NCBI GenBank assembly: GCA_028284765.1 | Contig: JANQRA010000016.1 | Span: 62,001-126,000 of the forward strand | Source of the DNA: Acidimicrobiia bacterium | GTDB taxonomy: Bacteria > Actinomycetota > Acidimicrobiia > Spongiisociales > ZC4RG35 | Length of the DNA: 64,000 bases | Direction of reading: 5' to 3' | Part shown: in pieces, positions 1 to 10,408 of the stretch | Position numbering within the stretch: the first letter of the stretch is position 1 | How the letters are laid out: every line of letters starts with the position of its first letter | Translations under genes and position numbers: made by a program | The notes under the pieces: generated by a model | Database searches by the model: none | What the model saw: only the letters and a program-made list of their open reading frames with translations | Told to the model about the DNA's origin: nothing

Positions 1-544
1 ACAAGTCGATCAGCTGATCCCGTGTGACCGGCCAACCGCGGGCAGCAATCAAACGCTTGAGAATCTGTCGTGCATGCCGAGAACCCCAGTCACTCGACGA
101 GAACTCCTCTCCATCGACCAACACCCGAAAGTGACCCAGCGTTTCGATCCGAACGTTTGGTGTGCTGATCTTTCGATCGGTCACGTTGCCAGTGGCGAAC
201 ATGATTGCCATCGGCCCTCCCTCGGAACAGGCGAAGAGATGGGCGGTTTCGAAACCGGCAGCATCCATGACCGCCTTGAGGTCTTCCACCCTTTCATCGA
301 TACCTGGGATCTTGCTTCTGCGACTCGAGGTCCCGGTACCACGTTTGTCGAACGCCAGGTATCGAGTGAAAGAACCGAACTCCTCGAGCATGACCCTGAT
401 GTCTTTCCACTCCCAGGACGCTTCGATGTTCTGAGCCGTCGGGGGAATCCCGACCATTTTCGGCCCCTCGCCCCACACCTGATACCCCAAGCGGGCGCCT
501 GCAGATTCGGCGTAGAGCAGCGGTGGTACGTGACCCGGTTTCAA
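1..544 (-). CDS. Alpha/beta-hydrolase fragment fused to a BTAD/SARP-type winged helix (partial)
   Basis: The frame is open on the minus strand from a TTG at 544 to the window edge, so the C-terminus is missing. The first ~125 residues read like the N-terminal alpha/beta-hydrolase module often attached to actinobacterial adenylate cyclases: an RLGYQVWGEGP strand, FDKRGTG, then a nucleophile elbow ACSEGGPMAIMFA with a G/C-x-S-x-G serine. Immediately after the elbow the hydrolase fold stops. The protein continues with an OmpR/BTAD-like DNA-binding start (RIETLGHFRVLVDGE, then SRHARQILKRLIAARG). The catalytic Asp and His regions of a complete hydrolase are absent. It lies 19 bp downstream of the TrpB-like gene in the same direction. 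The family assignment is from motif memory. A role as a transcription regulator is inference. The start is uncertain because no ATG or clear Shine-Dalgarno precedes it. Confidence 0.6.
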   Translation of the reverse strand, partial: MKPGHVPPLLYAESAGARLGYQVWGEGPKMVGIPPTAQNIEASWEWKDIRVMLEEFGSFTRYLAFDKRGTGTSSRRSKIPGIDERVEDLKAVMDAAGFETAHLFACSEGGPMAIMFATGNVTDRKISTPNVRIETLGHFRVLVDGEEFSSSDWGSRHARQILKRLIAARGWPVTRDQLIDL

Positions 545-563
545 TTCGAGTGATCTCGTGCGG

Positions 564-1925
564 TCAGCCGGCGACTACTGGAACCTTGCTCATAGCGTCG
601 TCGATTCGATCCTGTGGATACTCGTAATCGACCAGCTCACCGTCGAAGTAGGACTGATAGGCGGCCATGTCGAGGTGACCGTGGCCACACAGATTGAAGA
701 GGATGACCTTCTCCTCTCCTGACTCCTTGGCACGCTCGGCCTCGTTCATGGCCTCAGCGATGGCGTGGCTCGGCTCTGGACCGGGAATGATTCCCTCGAC
801 CTTGGCGAACTGAACAGCCTTCGAGAACGTCTCGGTCTGTTGGAGCGCTACCGCCTCGATCAGGCCCTCCTCCTTGATGAGCGAAACGAGCGGCGACATT
901 CCGTGATAGCGAAGCCCTCCGGCATGGATGGGGTCGGGAACGAATTGATGCCCAAGGGTGTGCATCTTCACCAGCGGGATCATCCCCGCGGTATCACCGT
1001 GGTCGTATGTGTAGGTGCCACGGGTCAGCGAAGGCGCAGCAGCCGGCTCGACGGCCCGCACAACCGGGTTGATGTTGCCAGCCATCTTCTCCCGCAAGAA
1101 TGGGAAAGCAAGACCGGCGAAGTTCGAACCACCGCCAGAGCAACCAATGACGAAGTCAGGTGTCTCGTCGACCATCGCCAGCTGCTTGAGAGCCTCTTCC
1201 CCGATGACGGTCTGATGCATCAGGACATGGTTGAGGACCGAGCCGAGCGAGTACTTGACGTCCTCGTTGGTGGCGGCGACTTCCACAGCCTCCGAGATCG
1301 CGATTCCAAGTGAGCCGGGAGTGTCCGGATCCTCCTGGAGTAGGCGTCGTCCGTATTCGGTGTTGTTCGACGGTGAGGGATAGATCGTCCCGCCGTAGGC
1401 CTCGATCATTGCCTTTCGATACGGCTTGGTGTCGTATGAAGCACGGACCTGATAGACCTCACACTCGATGTCGTACAGCGAGCAGGCGTAGGCGAGAGCT
1501 GAGCCCCATTGTCCGGCACCGGTTTCGGTAGCGATCTTCTTCACCCCGGCTTTAGCGTTGTAGTAGGCCTGCGGAACGGCAGTGTTCGGCTTGTGAGAGC
1601 CAACCGGGCTGACGCCCTCGTACTTGTAGTAGATCCGGGCGGGACCACCGATGAGCTTCTCCAGTCCGTGGGCCCGATAGAGGGGAGAAGGACGCCATTG
1701 CCGATACACCTCGCGCACTTCCTCGGGGATCTCAACGAAACGCTCAGTTGAGACCTCTTGCAGGATGAGGTCCATTGGGAACAGGGGGGCGAAGTCGCCG
1801 GGGCCGACTGGTTCATGTGTCGCCGGGTGGAGAACGGGCGAGGGCGGTGTCGGCAAGTCCGGGATGATGTTGTACCAGTGCGTCGGCAGCTCGGACTCGG
1901 GAAGGATGATCTTTGTTGGCATCAA
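564..1925 (-). CDS. TrpB2-type tryptophan synthase beta-like PLP enzyme
   Basis: 453 aa, matching the longer TrpB2 subfamily rather than canonical TrpB (about 390-400 aa). The PLP lysine is in GSHKPNTA (K112). The ETGAGQWG motif follows near 134, and the glycine-rich phosphate loop GCSGGGSNF lies near 258. TrpB2 proteins condense serine with indole and often do not pair with TrpA. A second, canonical trpB sits in the complete trp operon at 44.4 kb, so this copy is a stand-alone paralogue, perhaps for indole salvage (inference). Two ATG codons are adjacent at the start (MMPTK); the first is used here. The gene is divergent from the DUF456 gene with a very short intervening region. Confidence 0.9.
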   Translation of the reverse strand: MMPTKIILPESELPTHWYNIIPDLPTPPSPVLHPATHEPVGPGDFAPLFPMDLILQEVSTERFVEIPEEVREVYRQWRPSPLYRAHGLEKLIGGPARIYYKYEGVSPVGSHKPNTAVPQAYYNAKAGVKKIATETGAGQWGSALAYACSLYDIECEVYQVRASYDTKPYRKAMIEAYGGTIYPSPSNNTEYGRRLLQEDPDTPGSLGIAISEAVEVAATNEDVKYSLGSVLNHVLMHQTVIGEEALKQLAMVDETPDFVIGCSGGGSNFAGLAFPFLREKMAGNINPVVRAVEPAAAPSLTRGTYTYDHGDTAGMIPLVKMHTLGHQFVPDPIHAGGLRYHGMSPLVSLIKEEGLIEAVALQQTETFSKAVQFAKVEGIIPGPEPSHAIAEAMNEAERAKESGEEKVILFNLCGHGHLDMAAYQSYFDGELVDYEYPQDRIDDAMSKVPVVAG

Positions 1926-1966
1926 TCGAACCCTACGCGCCGAGGCCTGCGAGAGGGGCGTAGCCT

Positions 1967-2446
1967 CTGCCCATCGAATTCCACGACCTGCTCGCGCTGA
2001 TCGTCGCCGTCATCGGTCTGGGCGGCATCATTCTCCCCATCGTCCCTGGGCTGACGCTCCAGTTGATCGCCGTCGTCTTTTGGGCTCTGGAGGAGGACAC
2101 GACCCTCGGCTGGACGGTGGCCATCCTGGCGTTGGTCGCTGGCACCGCTGCCACGTACCTCAAGTATCAGAGACCGGGGCGACGCCTCAAGGAGTCCGGG
2201 ATTCCGACCTGGGTGCTGGTTCTGGCAGTTGGAGCTGGCATCGTCGGCTTCTTCGTCATCCCGGTGTTGGGTGGGCCAATCGCGTTCGTGCTGACGATCT
2301 ACCTGTTCGAGATGCGAAAACGAGACGGGCGGGCGTGGCCGTCAACTCTGAACGCACTCAAGGCGATCGCCCAATCGATCGGAATCGAGTTCGCCGGCGG
2401 CGTCGCCATCGTCCTGCTGCTGGCCGCAGGGGTCTGGCTCGGCTGA
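1967..2446 (+). CDS. DUF456-family small membrane protein
   Basis: About 160 aa with hydrophobic segments forming three to four membrane helices. The N-terminal [21 protein letters not shown] and the following FWALEE stretch match DUF456 proteins, whose function is unknown. The frame is closed by a TAG at 1961-1963. The only start that keeps the conserved first helix is CTG at 1967, which has GAGAGGGG eight bases upstream. A TTG at 2063 would remove the first helix. The CTG choice is therefore inferred from conservation plus the ribosome-binding site. The gene is divergent from the TrpB2 gene and convergent with acs. Confidence 0.65.
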   Translation: MPIEFHDLLALIVAVIGLGGIILPIVPGLTLQLIAVVFWALEEDTTLGWTVAILALVAGTAATYLKYQRPGRRLKESGIPTWVLVLAVGAGIVGFFVIPVLGGPIAFVLTIYLFEMRKRDGRAWPSTLNALKAIAQSIGIEFAGGVAIVLLLAAGVWLG

Positions 2447-2454
2447 ACCTCCGT

Positions 2455-2501
2455 TTCTGTGTCAGTTCGCGTACCTATAGGAGCGGTCATCTGACACAGA
2501 A
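2455..2501. repeat. 47-bp dispersed inverted-repeat element, copy 1
   Basis: Perfect 11-bp arms TTCTGTGTCAG and CTGACACAGAA flank a 25-base loop. The same 47-bp architecture recurs at 12817-12863 and 21035-21081. This copy has the most divergent loop. It lies between the convergent ends of the DUF456 gene and acs, where it could act as a bidirectional transcription end, but there is no T-tract. Confidence 0.8.
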
Positions 2502-2505
2502 CGAC

Positions 2506-4452
<1,947 letters not shown>

Positions 4453-4455
4453 GGG

Positions 4456-5922
4456 TTACTCCTCTTTGGTCGACCGGTGGCCCGACGGTACCAGCAACAC
4501 AATGAGGCCTGCGATGGCGGCCAGGTACATGAGGAGGTCGCCGGTTGCAGTGTATGGGGTGTCCCGAGAGTCGCCGCGATAACCCCTGTCGAGAATCTCC
4601 TTGGTCCCTAGACCGCTCACCTCGCCGAGCGAACCATCGATGTCGATGAAGGTGGATTTACCAGTCACAGCCGCATGGATGATCGGGACTCCAAGCTCGA
4701 CCGCACGCATTCTTGTCATACCGATGAACTGATCAGACGTTGGCGTCAACCCATAGGAGCCTTCGTTGGTGTTGATCAGGATGACCTCTGCTCCTTCCCG
4801 TCGAACCTCTATGGCATAGCGCGAGAAGCCGCCTTCAAAAGAGATGATGGAGCCGATGTCGTCGAACAAGACCGGCCCGTCCCCGCGGATCATGTCCCTC
4901 GGCACCTGACTTAGGGCGGGGATCCAGTCGAAGAGTGGACGAAGTGGGATGTACTCCCCGAAAGGAACCGGGTGCTGCTTGCGATACTCCCCGACGATCG
5001 TCCCATCGACTTCGAAGTAGACGTTCGCGTTGATCCACTCAGTGTCGCTAACGACTCGATCGCTACCGACGATGAATCTCGAGCTGAGACGTCTTGCCTC
5101 CTCGGCGATAGCTCCTCCGATCTCGGGATTGTTGACCGGATCCGCGTTTGTGGAGCCGGTTGAACCTTCTGCCCAGATGACCAATCCCGCTTGTTCCAGT
5201 GTCTGGGTCAGCGCCAGGTGTTGCTCAAAAGTGCGAAGTCGTTCGTTGGGAGGGCATTTCTCAAACGGACATGGCGTCGATCCCTGAACGATGGTGGCCA
5301 CCCGGCCGACGTCAGCGAGGATCTGCCCCTGAAGCCAGAGAAACGATGAGCCCAACACCACGACAACCCCGATGCCCCACAGGAGGGTTGCCCTTCCAGA
5401 GCTTCTGAGCACAAGCAAGGTGAGGATGGCTGCAATCGCAACGACGATCACCGTCAGGCCACTGGTCCCGATCACGGCTGCCGGAAACCGCGACCAGATC
5501 TGATCGCTCAGCGCGTACCCGGCTGCTCCCCACTCCAGACCACCAACAGGAAAGTGATACCTGAGAAGTTCCATAACAGCCCATCCACCGACCGCCAGTG
5601 TCAGCCATCTGGCGGGGCCCGCATCGTTGAGGCGGACCAGCCAGAGGCCGTACAACCCGAAGAAGAGGGCCTCCACGGGTACGAGGACCAGAGCAATCAG
5701 TTCCAGCTCGATCAGCCACCACATCAGCCCGCCGAAGAAGGCCAACCCGTAGAACATGCCTACCCAGAAGCCCTGGCGGCCGGTTTCCAACCCACGCAGG
5801 GCAATGAAGAAAAGGGTGATACCCGGGATGATCAGGATTCCGGGACCGAAGGGCGGGAATGCCAGAACCGACACAACGGCCCCGACGAGCGCGAGGAACA
5901 TGGCGGGCCGAGAGCTGGTCAC
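4456..5922 (-). CDS. lnt: Apolipoprotein N-acyltransferase-like protein (Lnt/nitrilase fold)
   Basis: About 488 aa from GTG at 5922 (ATG at 5901 is the alternative). A longer open frame upstream is antisense to the next gene and is not used. The N-terminal half has about six membrane helices including FPPFGPG and MWWLIELELIAL. The C-terminal half is a carbon-nitrogen hydrolase domain, followed by a last helix LLMYLAAIAGLIVLL. The catalytic Glu (WAEGSTGS) and Lys (YRKQHPVPFGEYIP) regions are recognisable. The expected Cys of the E-K-C triad is Ser (IISFEGGF), verified at the codon level (TCT). Lnt N-acylates lipoproteins at the membrane. With Ser in place of Cys, activity is doubtful, so the name describes the fold. 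Confidence 0.8.
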   Translation of the reverse strand: MTSSRPAMFLALVGAVVSVLAFPPFGPGILIIPGITLFFIALRGLETGRQGFWVGMFYGLAFFGGLMWWLIELELIALVLVPVEALFFGLYGLWLVRLNDAGPARWLTLAVGGWAVMELLRYHFPVGGLEWGAAGYALSDQIWSRFPAAVIGTSGLTVIVVAIAAILTLLVLRSSGRATLLWGIGVVVVLGSSFLWLQGQILADVGRVATIVQGSTPCPFEKCPPNERLRTFEQHLALTQTLEQAGLVIWAEGSTGSTNADPVNNPEIGGAIAEEARRLSSRFIVGSDRVVSDTEWINANVYFEVDGTIVGEYRKQHPVPFGEYIPLRPLFDWIPALSQVPRDMIRGDGPVLFDDIGSIISFEGGFSRYAIEVRREGAEVILINTNEGSYGLTPTSDQFIGMTRMRAVELGVPIIHAAVTGKSTFIDIDGSLGEVSGLGTKEILDRGYRGDSRDTPYTATGDLLMYLAAIAGLIVLLVPSGHRSTKEE

Positions 5923-5955
5923 GGTGGAAGCGTAAGCCCAATAGAGTCTCAATCC

Positions 5956-6762
5956 ATGTGGGAAGGTGATGTCTGGGTTGCGGTCCGTGCCGCCAGAGCC
6001 GGTGCGGACATCGTCCAGACCGGCTTCTTCCAAACCCTCGAAACTGAACTCAAGAGCGCAGTCGACCCCGTCACTCAGGTAGATCGGGACGCCGAACGAG
6101 CGATTCGAAGCGTGATTTCCAGTCACTTTCCGACCGACGGGATTCTCGGAGAAGAAGAAGGTGGTTCCGACTGGGATCAGGGACGGGTCTGGATCATCGA
6201 CCCCCTCGACGGGACCGTCAATTACGTGCATCGAGTACCCCAGGTCGCAGTGTCGGTGGCCCTCTGGGATAGCGGTTCGCCATTGATCGGTGTCATCGTC
6301 GACGTGGCTCGCAACGATGAGTACGTTGCAGTGAAGGGTGGCGGGGCCAAGATGAACGGCGAGCCCATCCACGTTTCGGAGACAGCCACTCTCGAGCACT
6401 CTCTGGTGTGCACTGGATTTCCGTACGACAGGCGAGAGCACGCAAGCGCCTACTTGAGGGTGGTCGAGGAAGTCATGATGGCCAGCCAGGGCACCCGACG
6501 GCTTGGCGCTGCCGCACTCGATCTCGCGTGGGTGGCAAGTGGCCGCTACGACGCGTACTGGGAGCACGGTGGATCACAGGGTGTACAGCCCTGGGATATC
6601 GCTGCCGGGTCCCTCCTGATCTCCGAGGCGGGAGGGTCGTTCACGAACGAGTCGGGTGAAGAGAACCAGCTCCGCTCGCGAGCGCACGTCGCCAGCAATG
6701 GAAAGGTCCACGAGGAGCTACGTTCGATTGTGTCGAAGACGATGCCTGATCACCTGAGATGA
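5956..6762 (+). CDS. Inositol monophosphatase family protein
   Basis: 268 aa. Metal-site motifs are in order: GEEEGG at 65-70, IDPLDGTVNY at 81-90 and QPWDIAAGSLLISEAGG near 210. These define the lithium-sensitive Mg-dependent phosphatase family (SuhB, HisN and related). The substrate cannot be decided from sequence: inositol-1-phosphate, histidinol-phosphate and others are possible. The ATG at 5956 is chosen because the frame further upstream is antisense to the Lnt-like gene. The stop overlaps the next gene's start (ATGATG), indicating translational coupling. Confidence 0.9.
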   Translation: MWEGDVWVAVRAARAGADIVQTGFFQTLETELKSAVDPVTQVDRDAERAIRSVISSHFPTDGILGEEEGGSDWDQGRVWIIDPLDGTVNYVHRVPQVAVSVALWDSGSPLIGVIVDVARNDEYVAVKGGGAKMNGEPIHVSETATLEHSLVCTGFPYDRREHASAYLRVVEEVMMASQGTRRLGAAALDLAWVASGRYDAYWEHGGSQGVQPWDIAAGSLLISEAGGSFTNESGEENQLRSRAHVASNGKVHEELRSIVSKTMPDHLR

Positions 6763-7997
6763 TGTACCACGACCATCACATCCACCCGTTCGGATATGCC
6801 GAAGTCGTAAACGGTCTCACGTTGATGGATCAGCCCGACATGGATTCGATGCTTGCGGCCGTCGCGGCCCACGGTGAGACCCGTGAGGGACCGATCGTTG
6901 GTCTCAGGCTCAACGACGAAGGCCTCAAGGAACTACGTCTTCCAACCGCTTCGGACATCGACGATGTGATCTCCGATCGACCCGTGCTTCTATACCGGTA
7001 CTGCGGGCACATCGCAGTTGCCAACAGTGCTGCATTGAGGCTCGCTGGGATCGACAGCGACACACCCGACCCCGACGGCGGCGCATTCGATCGTGACCTG
7101 TCCGGGATGCCAAACGGGATTCTTAGAGAGACCGCAGTCACCCCTGTCACCCAGGCTGTTGAGGCTCGTGTGACGCCCCCGACCGACCTGGAAGTGATCT
7201 CTGCCTTGGCCACGCTCCGTCGCATGGGTATCGGGTCCATCACGGCCATGGTCTCGGCCGGAAGCTCCGTCTGGTGTGGGGTGGAAGATGAGATCGGAAC
7301 CTTGATCCGGATCGGCCCTGATCTCCCAGTCGACGTCGACTGCCTCATCATCGGGTCCGAGCCAGCTGACCTCGTATCCGCCAAGGACCGACTCGATAAG
7401 GCGCAGGGCCCTTTGCGATGGATTGGCTACAAAGACTTCACCGACGGAAGCCTCGGAGGTCACACGGCGGCCATGTACGAGCCTTTCACCGACAAGCCCG
7501 AGACCAGGGGCATGGAGCGATTCGATCACAGCCATCTGGTCGAGATGGGCAGAACGGCAACCGAACTAGGCGGACAGGTGGCGATTCATGCGATCGGCGA
7601 TCGCGCCAACGACCTCGTTCTCGACGTCCATGAAGAGCTGATCAGGGAGGGTGCAGACCCCGGGAATCTCCGGGTGGAACATGCCTCGATCCTCACTGAT
7701 GCGACCATCGGGCGTATGGCAGAGCTCGGTGTCACAGCCAGCATCCAGCCTGCCTTTCTCGCTTCAGAGGAGTCCTGGCTCCACAAACGGCTTGGAGACG
7801 AGCGGATGTCACGCGCCTATCCGTTCAAGGCACTCATGGAGGCTGGAGTCACCCTTCTAGGAGGCAGCGACTCTCCGGTCGAGCTGCCCGACCCGGATAC
7901 GGGTATCAACGCCGCTGTCGACCGACACGGCATCGGCCCGGGCCAGGCCCTTACCCGGGAACAAGCCGAGGCTCTGTTCGCACCACCCGAGAAGTGA
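6759..7997 (+). CDS. Amidohydrolase (YtcJ-like), TIM-barrel core only
   Basis: 412 aa, metal-dependent hydrolase superfamily. The HxH ligand pair is right at the N-terminus (HDHHIHP). Further motifs are YKDFTDGSLGG, AIHAIGD, RVEHASIL and GGSDSPVE, the usual lysine/His/His/Asp positions of amidohydrolase-3 enzymes. Compared with YtcJ (over 500 aa) it lacks the N-terminal beta-sandwich strands that normally precede HxH, and most of the C-terminal part. Substrate unknown. Start overlaps the phosphatase stop by 4 bp. The end overlaps the following GTG start. Confidence 0.85.
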   Translation: MMYHDHHIHPFGYAEVVNGLTLMDQPDMDSMLAAVAAHGETREGPIVGLRLNDEGLKELRLPTASDIDDVISDRPVLLYRYCGHIAVANSAALRLAGIDSDTPDPDGGAFDRDLSGMPNGILRETAVTPVTQAVEARVTPPTDLEVISALATLRRMGIGSITAMVSAGSSVWCGVEDEIGTLIRIGPDLPVDVDCLIIGSEPADLVSAKDRLDKAQGPLRWIGYKDFTDGSLGGHTAAMYEPFTDKPETRGMERFDHSHLVEMGRTATELGGQVAIHAIGDRANDLVLDVHEELIREGADPGNLRVEHASILTDATIGRMAELGVTASIQPAFLASEESWLHKRLGDERMSRAYPFKALMEAGVTLLGGSDSPVELPDPDTGINAAVDRHGIGPGQALTREQAEALFAPPEK

Positions 7998-8314
7998 ACT
8001 CCGTCCGGGAATCTCTGGAGCGAAGGCTGGAGGAGCTTCAAGCGGAGTTGATGAGGCTCACCGCACCTCCGGAGGAGGGAGCGTCCGTGGGGTTTGGCAA
8101 GCGGGTCGGAGATGGCACCACGGAAGCCGTGGAACGGCTGGCCACCACGGCGACCGCACGTTCCATTTCGACATCGATCACGGAGATCAATCGAGCCCTC
8201 GAGAAGCTCGACGAGGGGACCTACGGCACATGCGACAAGTGCAGCGGTCCAATCGGGGAAACGAGGCTGGAAGCCCGGCCGTCGACGAGCCTCTGCGTTG
8301 ATTGCGCCAGCTAG
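7994..8314 (+). CDS. DksA/TraR-type C4 zinc finger protein
   Basis: 106 aa from a GTG that overlaps the amidohydrolase stop. The N-terminal coiled-coil (residues ~3-25) is followed by a helix. The LDEGTYGTCDKCSGPIG motif and the second pair CVDC make a Cys4 zinc finger of the DksA/TraR family. DksA-like proteins act through the secondary channel of RNA polymerase, but short actinobacterial members are poorly characterised, so that role is inference. Confidence 0.88.
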   Translation: MNSVRESLERRLEELQAELMRLTAPPEEGASVGFGKRVGDGTTEAVERLATTATARSISTSITEINRALEKLDEGTYGTCDKCSGPIGETRLEARPSTSLCVDCAS

Positions 8315-9171
8315 TAGCGCTGTGGGATGAAGGTCTGCTCGTTCATGGGCGGACGGACATAGGGGATGTCCTCCCGATCCGGTAGCTGAACCGGGTCCGG
8401 AACCACGTCTTTGTATTCGAACTGCGACAGCAGATGGCTGATGCAGTTGAGCCGAGCGCTTCTCTTGTCGTCCGACGGCACCACGTACCAGGGAGCTTGT
8501 TTGATGTCGGTGTACTGGAAGGTGGTGTCCTTGGCCATGGAGTACCTCACGTAGAGCCGGTGCTCCTCCAGGTCCATCTCGGACAGCTTCCACCTCTTGA
8601 GTGGTTCCTCGTTCCGGGACTCGAACCTTCGGCGCTGCTCTTCCCAGCTGACCGAGAACCAGTACTTCAGGACCTTGATGCCGGATCGAACAAGCATGCG
8701 CTCGAACTCTGGACAGCTCCGCAGGAATTCTTGATGCTGCTGCTCCGTGCAGAAGCCCATCACCCACTCGACGTTGGAACGGTTGTACCAACTCCGATCA
8801 AACATGACTATCTCGCCAGCAGCGGGCAGATTCTCGACATATCTCTGGAAGTACCACTGCGACTGCTCCCGCTCAGTCGGCTTAGGCAGAGCAACAACTT
8901 TGACAATTCGGGGACTGGACCGCTCGGTGATCCGCTTGATGACGCCCCCTTTGCCGGCTGATCCCCGTCCTTCGAAAATGACCGCCGCCCTCAGGCCCTT
9001 CTCCTGGACCCAGTATTGGAGTTTGACCAGCTCTTCTTGCATCCGTGCCAGCTCAGCCTCGTAGTAGCTCTTCTTCAGCCGCCCTGACTTGTTGTAGTTG
9101 TCTGCGCCGGCGGGCATTGTGCGCTCGACGAGGTCGTCGGCCCCTTCGGGGAGTGAGGAGAATCCAGTCAT
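8311..9171 (-). CDS. ppk2: Polyphosphate kinase 2
   Basis: 286 aa, the typical single-domain PPK2 length. PPK2 transfers phosphate between polyphosphate and nucleotides. Walker A is EGRGSAGKGG; Walker B is MFDRSWYNR. The lid region RRRFESRNEEPLKRWKLSEMD and the C-terminal APWYVVPSDDK motif are conserved in class I PPK2. The frame continues upstream of 9171, but that part overlaps the aminotransferase end and is not homologous, so ATG at 9171 is chosen. Its stop overlaps the convergent zinc finger gene by 4 bp. Confidence 0.93.
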   Translation of the reverse strand: MTGFSSLPEGADDLVERTMPAGADNYNKSGRLKKSYYEAELARMQEELVKLQYWVQEKGLRAAVIFEGRGSAGKGGVIKRITERSSPRIVKVVALPKPTEREQSQWYFQRYVENLPAAGEIVMFDRSWYNRSNVEWVMGFCTEQQHQEFLRSCPEFERMLVRSGIKVLKYWFSVSWEEQRRRFESRNEEPLKRWKLSEMDLEEHRLYVRYSMAKDTTFQYTDIKQAPWYVVPSDDKRSARLNCISHLLSQFEYKDVVPDPVQLPDREDIPYVRPPMNEQTFIPQRY

Positions 9172-9182
9172 CGGAAGTGAGC

Positions 9183-10370
9183 CTACGCCCGTGGCATGAG
9201 CGATGAGATGCGATCTGCCAATAGTTCGTACTCGTACACCTCGTTGTAGAGGTGGGCCGAAAGCCGAACCACCTGCTTCGGATAGCGGCGCCAGAGCATC
9301 ACCATCGATTCGAACCCATCGTCGATGAGCTCCTGGTTCAGCGGAGAGAGAAGACCACCAGGATCGGGCCCGTCGTAGTCGGGCAACTGAATCCCCGCCA
9401 TCGACCCGACCATTTCGTTTGGGGCCGCCGGCTCGAGTCCAACCTTGTTGCACACCACATCTCTCGCCGCAAGAGCGAGCTCTCGATTGCGTTTCATGAC
9501 GGCCTCCCAACCACCTGCCTCCGCGGAGCCAACCGTCTCGATTGCATCAGGGATCGTCAGCCAGGGTGTGAAGTCGTCGGTCCCGGTCCAGTCGAACAGA
9601 CCGAGATAGCGACTGGCACCGTCGACGAGAGGCGTGTTCCAGGCGTGAGATACGACAGTGGGCACTGTTTGGTCGATCCGATCGCTCCTCGTGTACAGAA
9701 AGCCCGCACCCTTTGGTGAGCACACCCATTTGTGGAGATTGCCGGTGTACCAACTGGCGCCCAAACCATCGAGATCTAGAGGAACCTGGCCCGGACCGTG
9801 GGCACCATCGACCAGGACCGGGATGTCTGGCTCCAATTCACGCACGATGTCTTCAACTGGGAACACAAGTCCGGTGGGAGACGTGATGTGATCAATGACT
9901 GCGAGGCGCGTCTTGTTCGCCACGCCATCTAAAACGCGTTCCAGCACCGTCTCCGGAGAGTCGATCGGGAACGGGATGTCGACCTCGACCACTTCGGCGC
10001 CATGAGCTCGAGCCGAGTACCCCAGGGTTTGGTTGACGGCGTTGTAGTGATGACTCGTAGTGAGAATCTGGTCACCAGGGCTGAGCATCGGCTCGATCGA
10101 CCGGGACACTGCGGCAACTCCTTGGCTGGCGTTGCGCACGAAGGCAACGCCCTTCCGGTCGGCCCCGACGAACCCAGCCACAGCATCTCGCGCTCGCTCT
10201 AGCCCTGGATTGAGCTCCTGATAGACGAAGCCAGTCGGGTTTGCCTCCCATCGCCTACGCCATTCGGCCTGGCTCTCCTGGACGGCAACGGGCACAGCTC
10301 CAAACGATCCATGGTTGAGATGATGAACGTCGGCTGAGAGCGACCACATACGTTGAACATATCGCCGCAT
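9183..10370 (-). CDS. Aminotransferase class V-fold PLP enzyme (isopenicillin N epimerase-like)
   Basis: 395 aa. LNHGSFGAVP near the N-terminus and FVRNASQGVA match the isopenicillin-N-epimerase/EgtE-like branch. The PLP-binding Asp-x-x-His is in LVDGAHGPGQ. The Schiff-base lysine is in GNLHKWVCSPKGAGFLY. The reaction is not predictable; members include cysteine desulfurase-like lyases and epimerases. The gene ends 11 bp before ppk2 in the same direction and is divergent from the peptidase gene. Confidence 0.88.
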   Translation of the reverse strand: MRRYVQRMWSLSADVHHLNHGSFGAVPVAVQESQAEWRRRWEANPTGFVYQELNPGLERARDAVAGFVGADRKGVAFVRNASQGVAAVSRSIEPMLSPGDQILTTSHHYNAVNQTLGYSARAHGAEVVEVDIPFPIDSPETVLERVLDGVANKTRLAVIDHITSPTGLVFPVEDIVRELEPDIPVLVDGAHGPGQVPLDLDGLGASWYTGNLHKWVCSPKGAGFLYTRSDRIDQTVPTVVSHAWNTPLVDGASRYLGLFDWTGTDDFTPWLTIPDAIETVGSAEAGGWEAVMKRNRELALAARDVVCNKVGLEPAAPNEMVGSMAGIQLPDYDGPDPGGLLSPLNQELIDDGFESMVMLWRRYPKQVVRLSAHLYNEVYEYELLADRISSLMPRA

Positions 10371-10408
10371 GCGAGATCGATCGAGACTGGTTGTACCCTT
10401 TCTCGTCT

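Noticed and set aside
74-553. Plus-strand frame at the left edge
   Set aside because: It is the shadow of the minus-strand hydrolase/BTAD gene, which has recognisable motifs throughout.
5923-6567. Long N-terminal extension of the Lnt-like frame (703 aa in total)
   Set aside because: It is antisense to the well-supported inositol-phosphatase gene and shows no domain; starts at 5922 or 5901 fit the first membrane helix.
10391-10408. TTG start six codons upstream for the M3 peptidase
   Set aside because: No ribosome-binding site and no conserved residues; ATG at 10409 is preferred.
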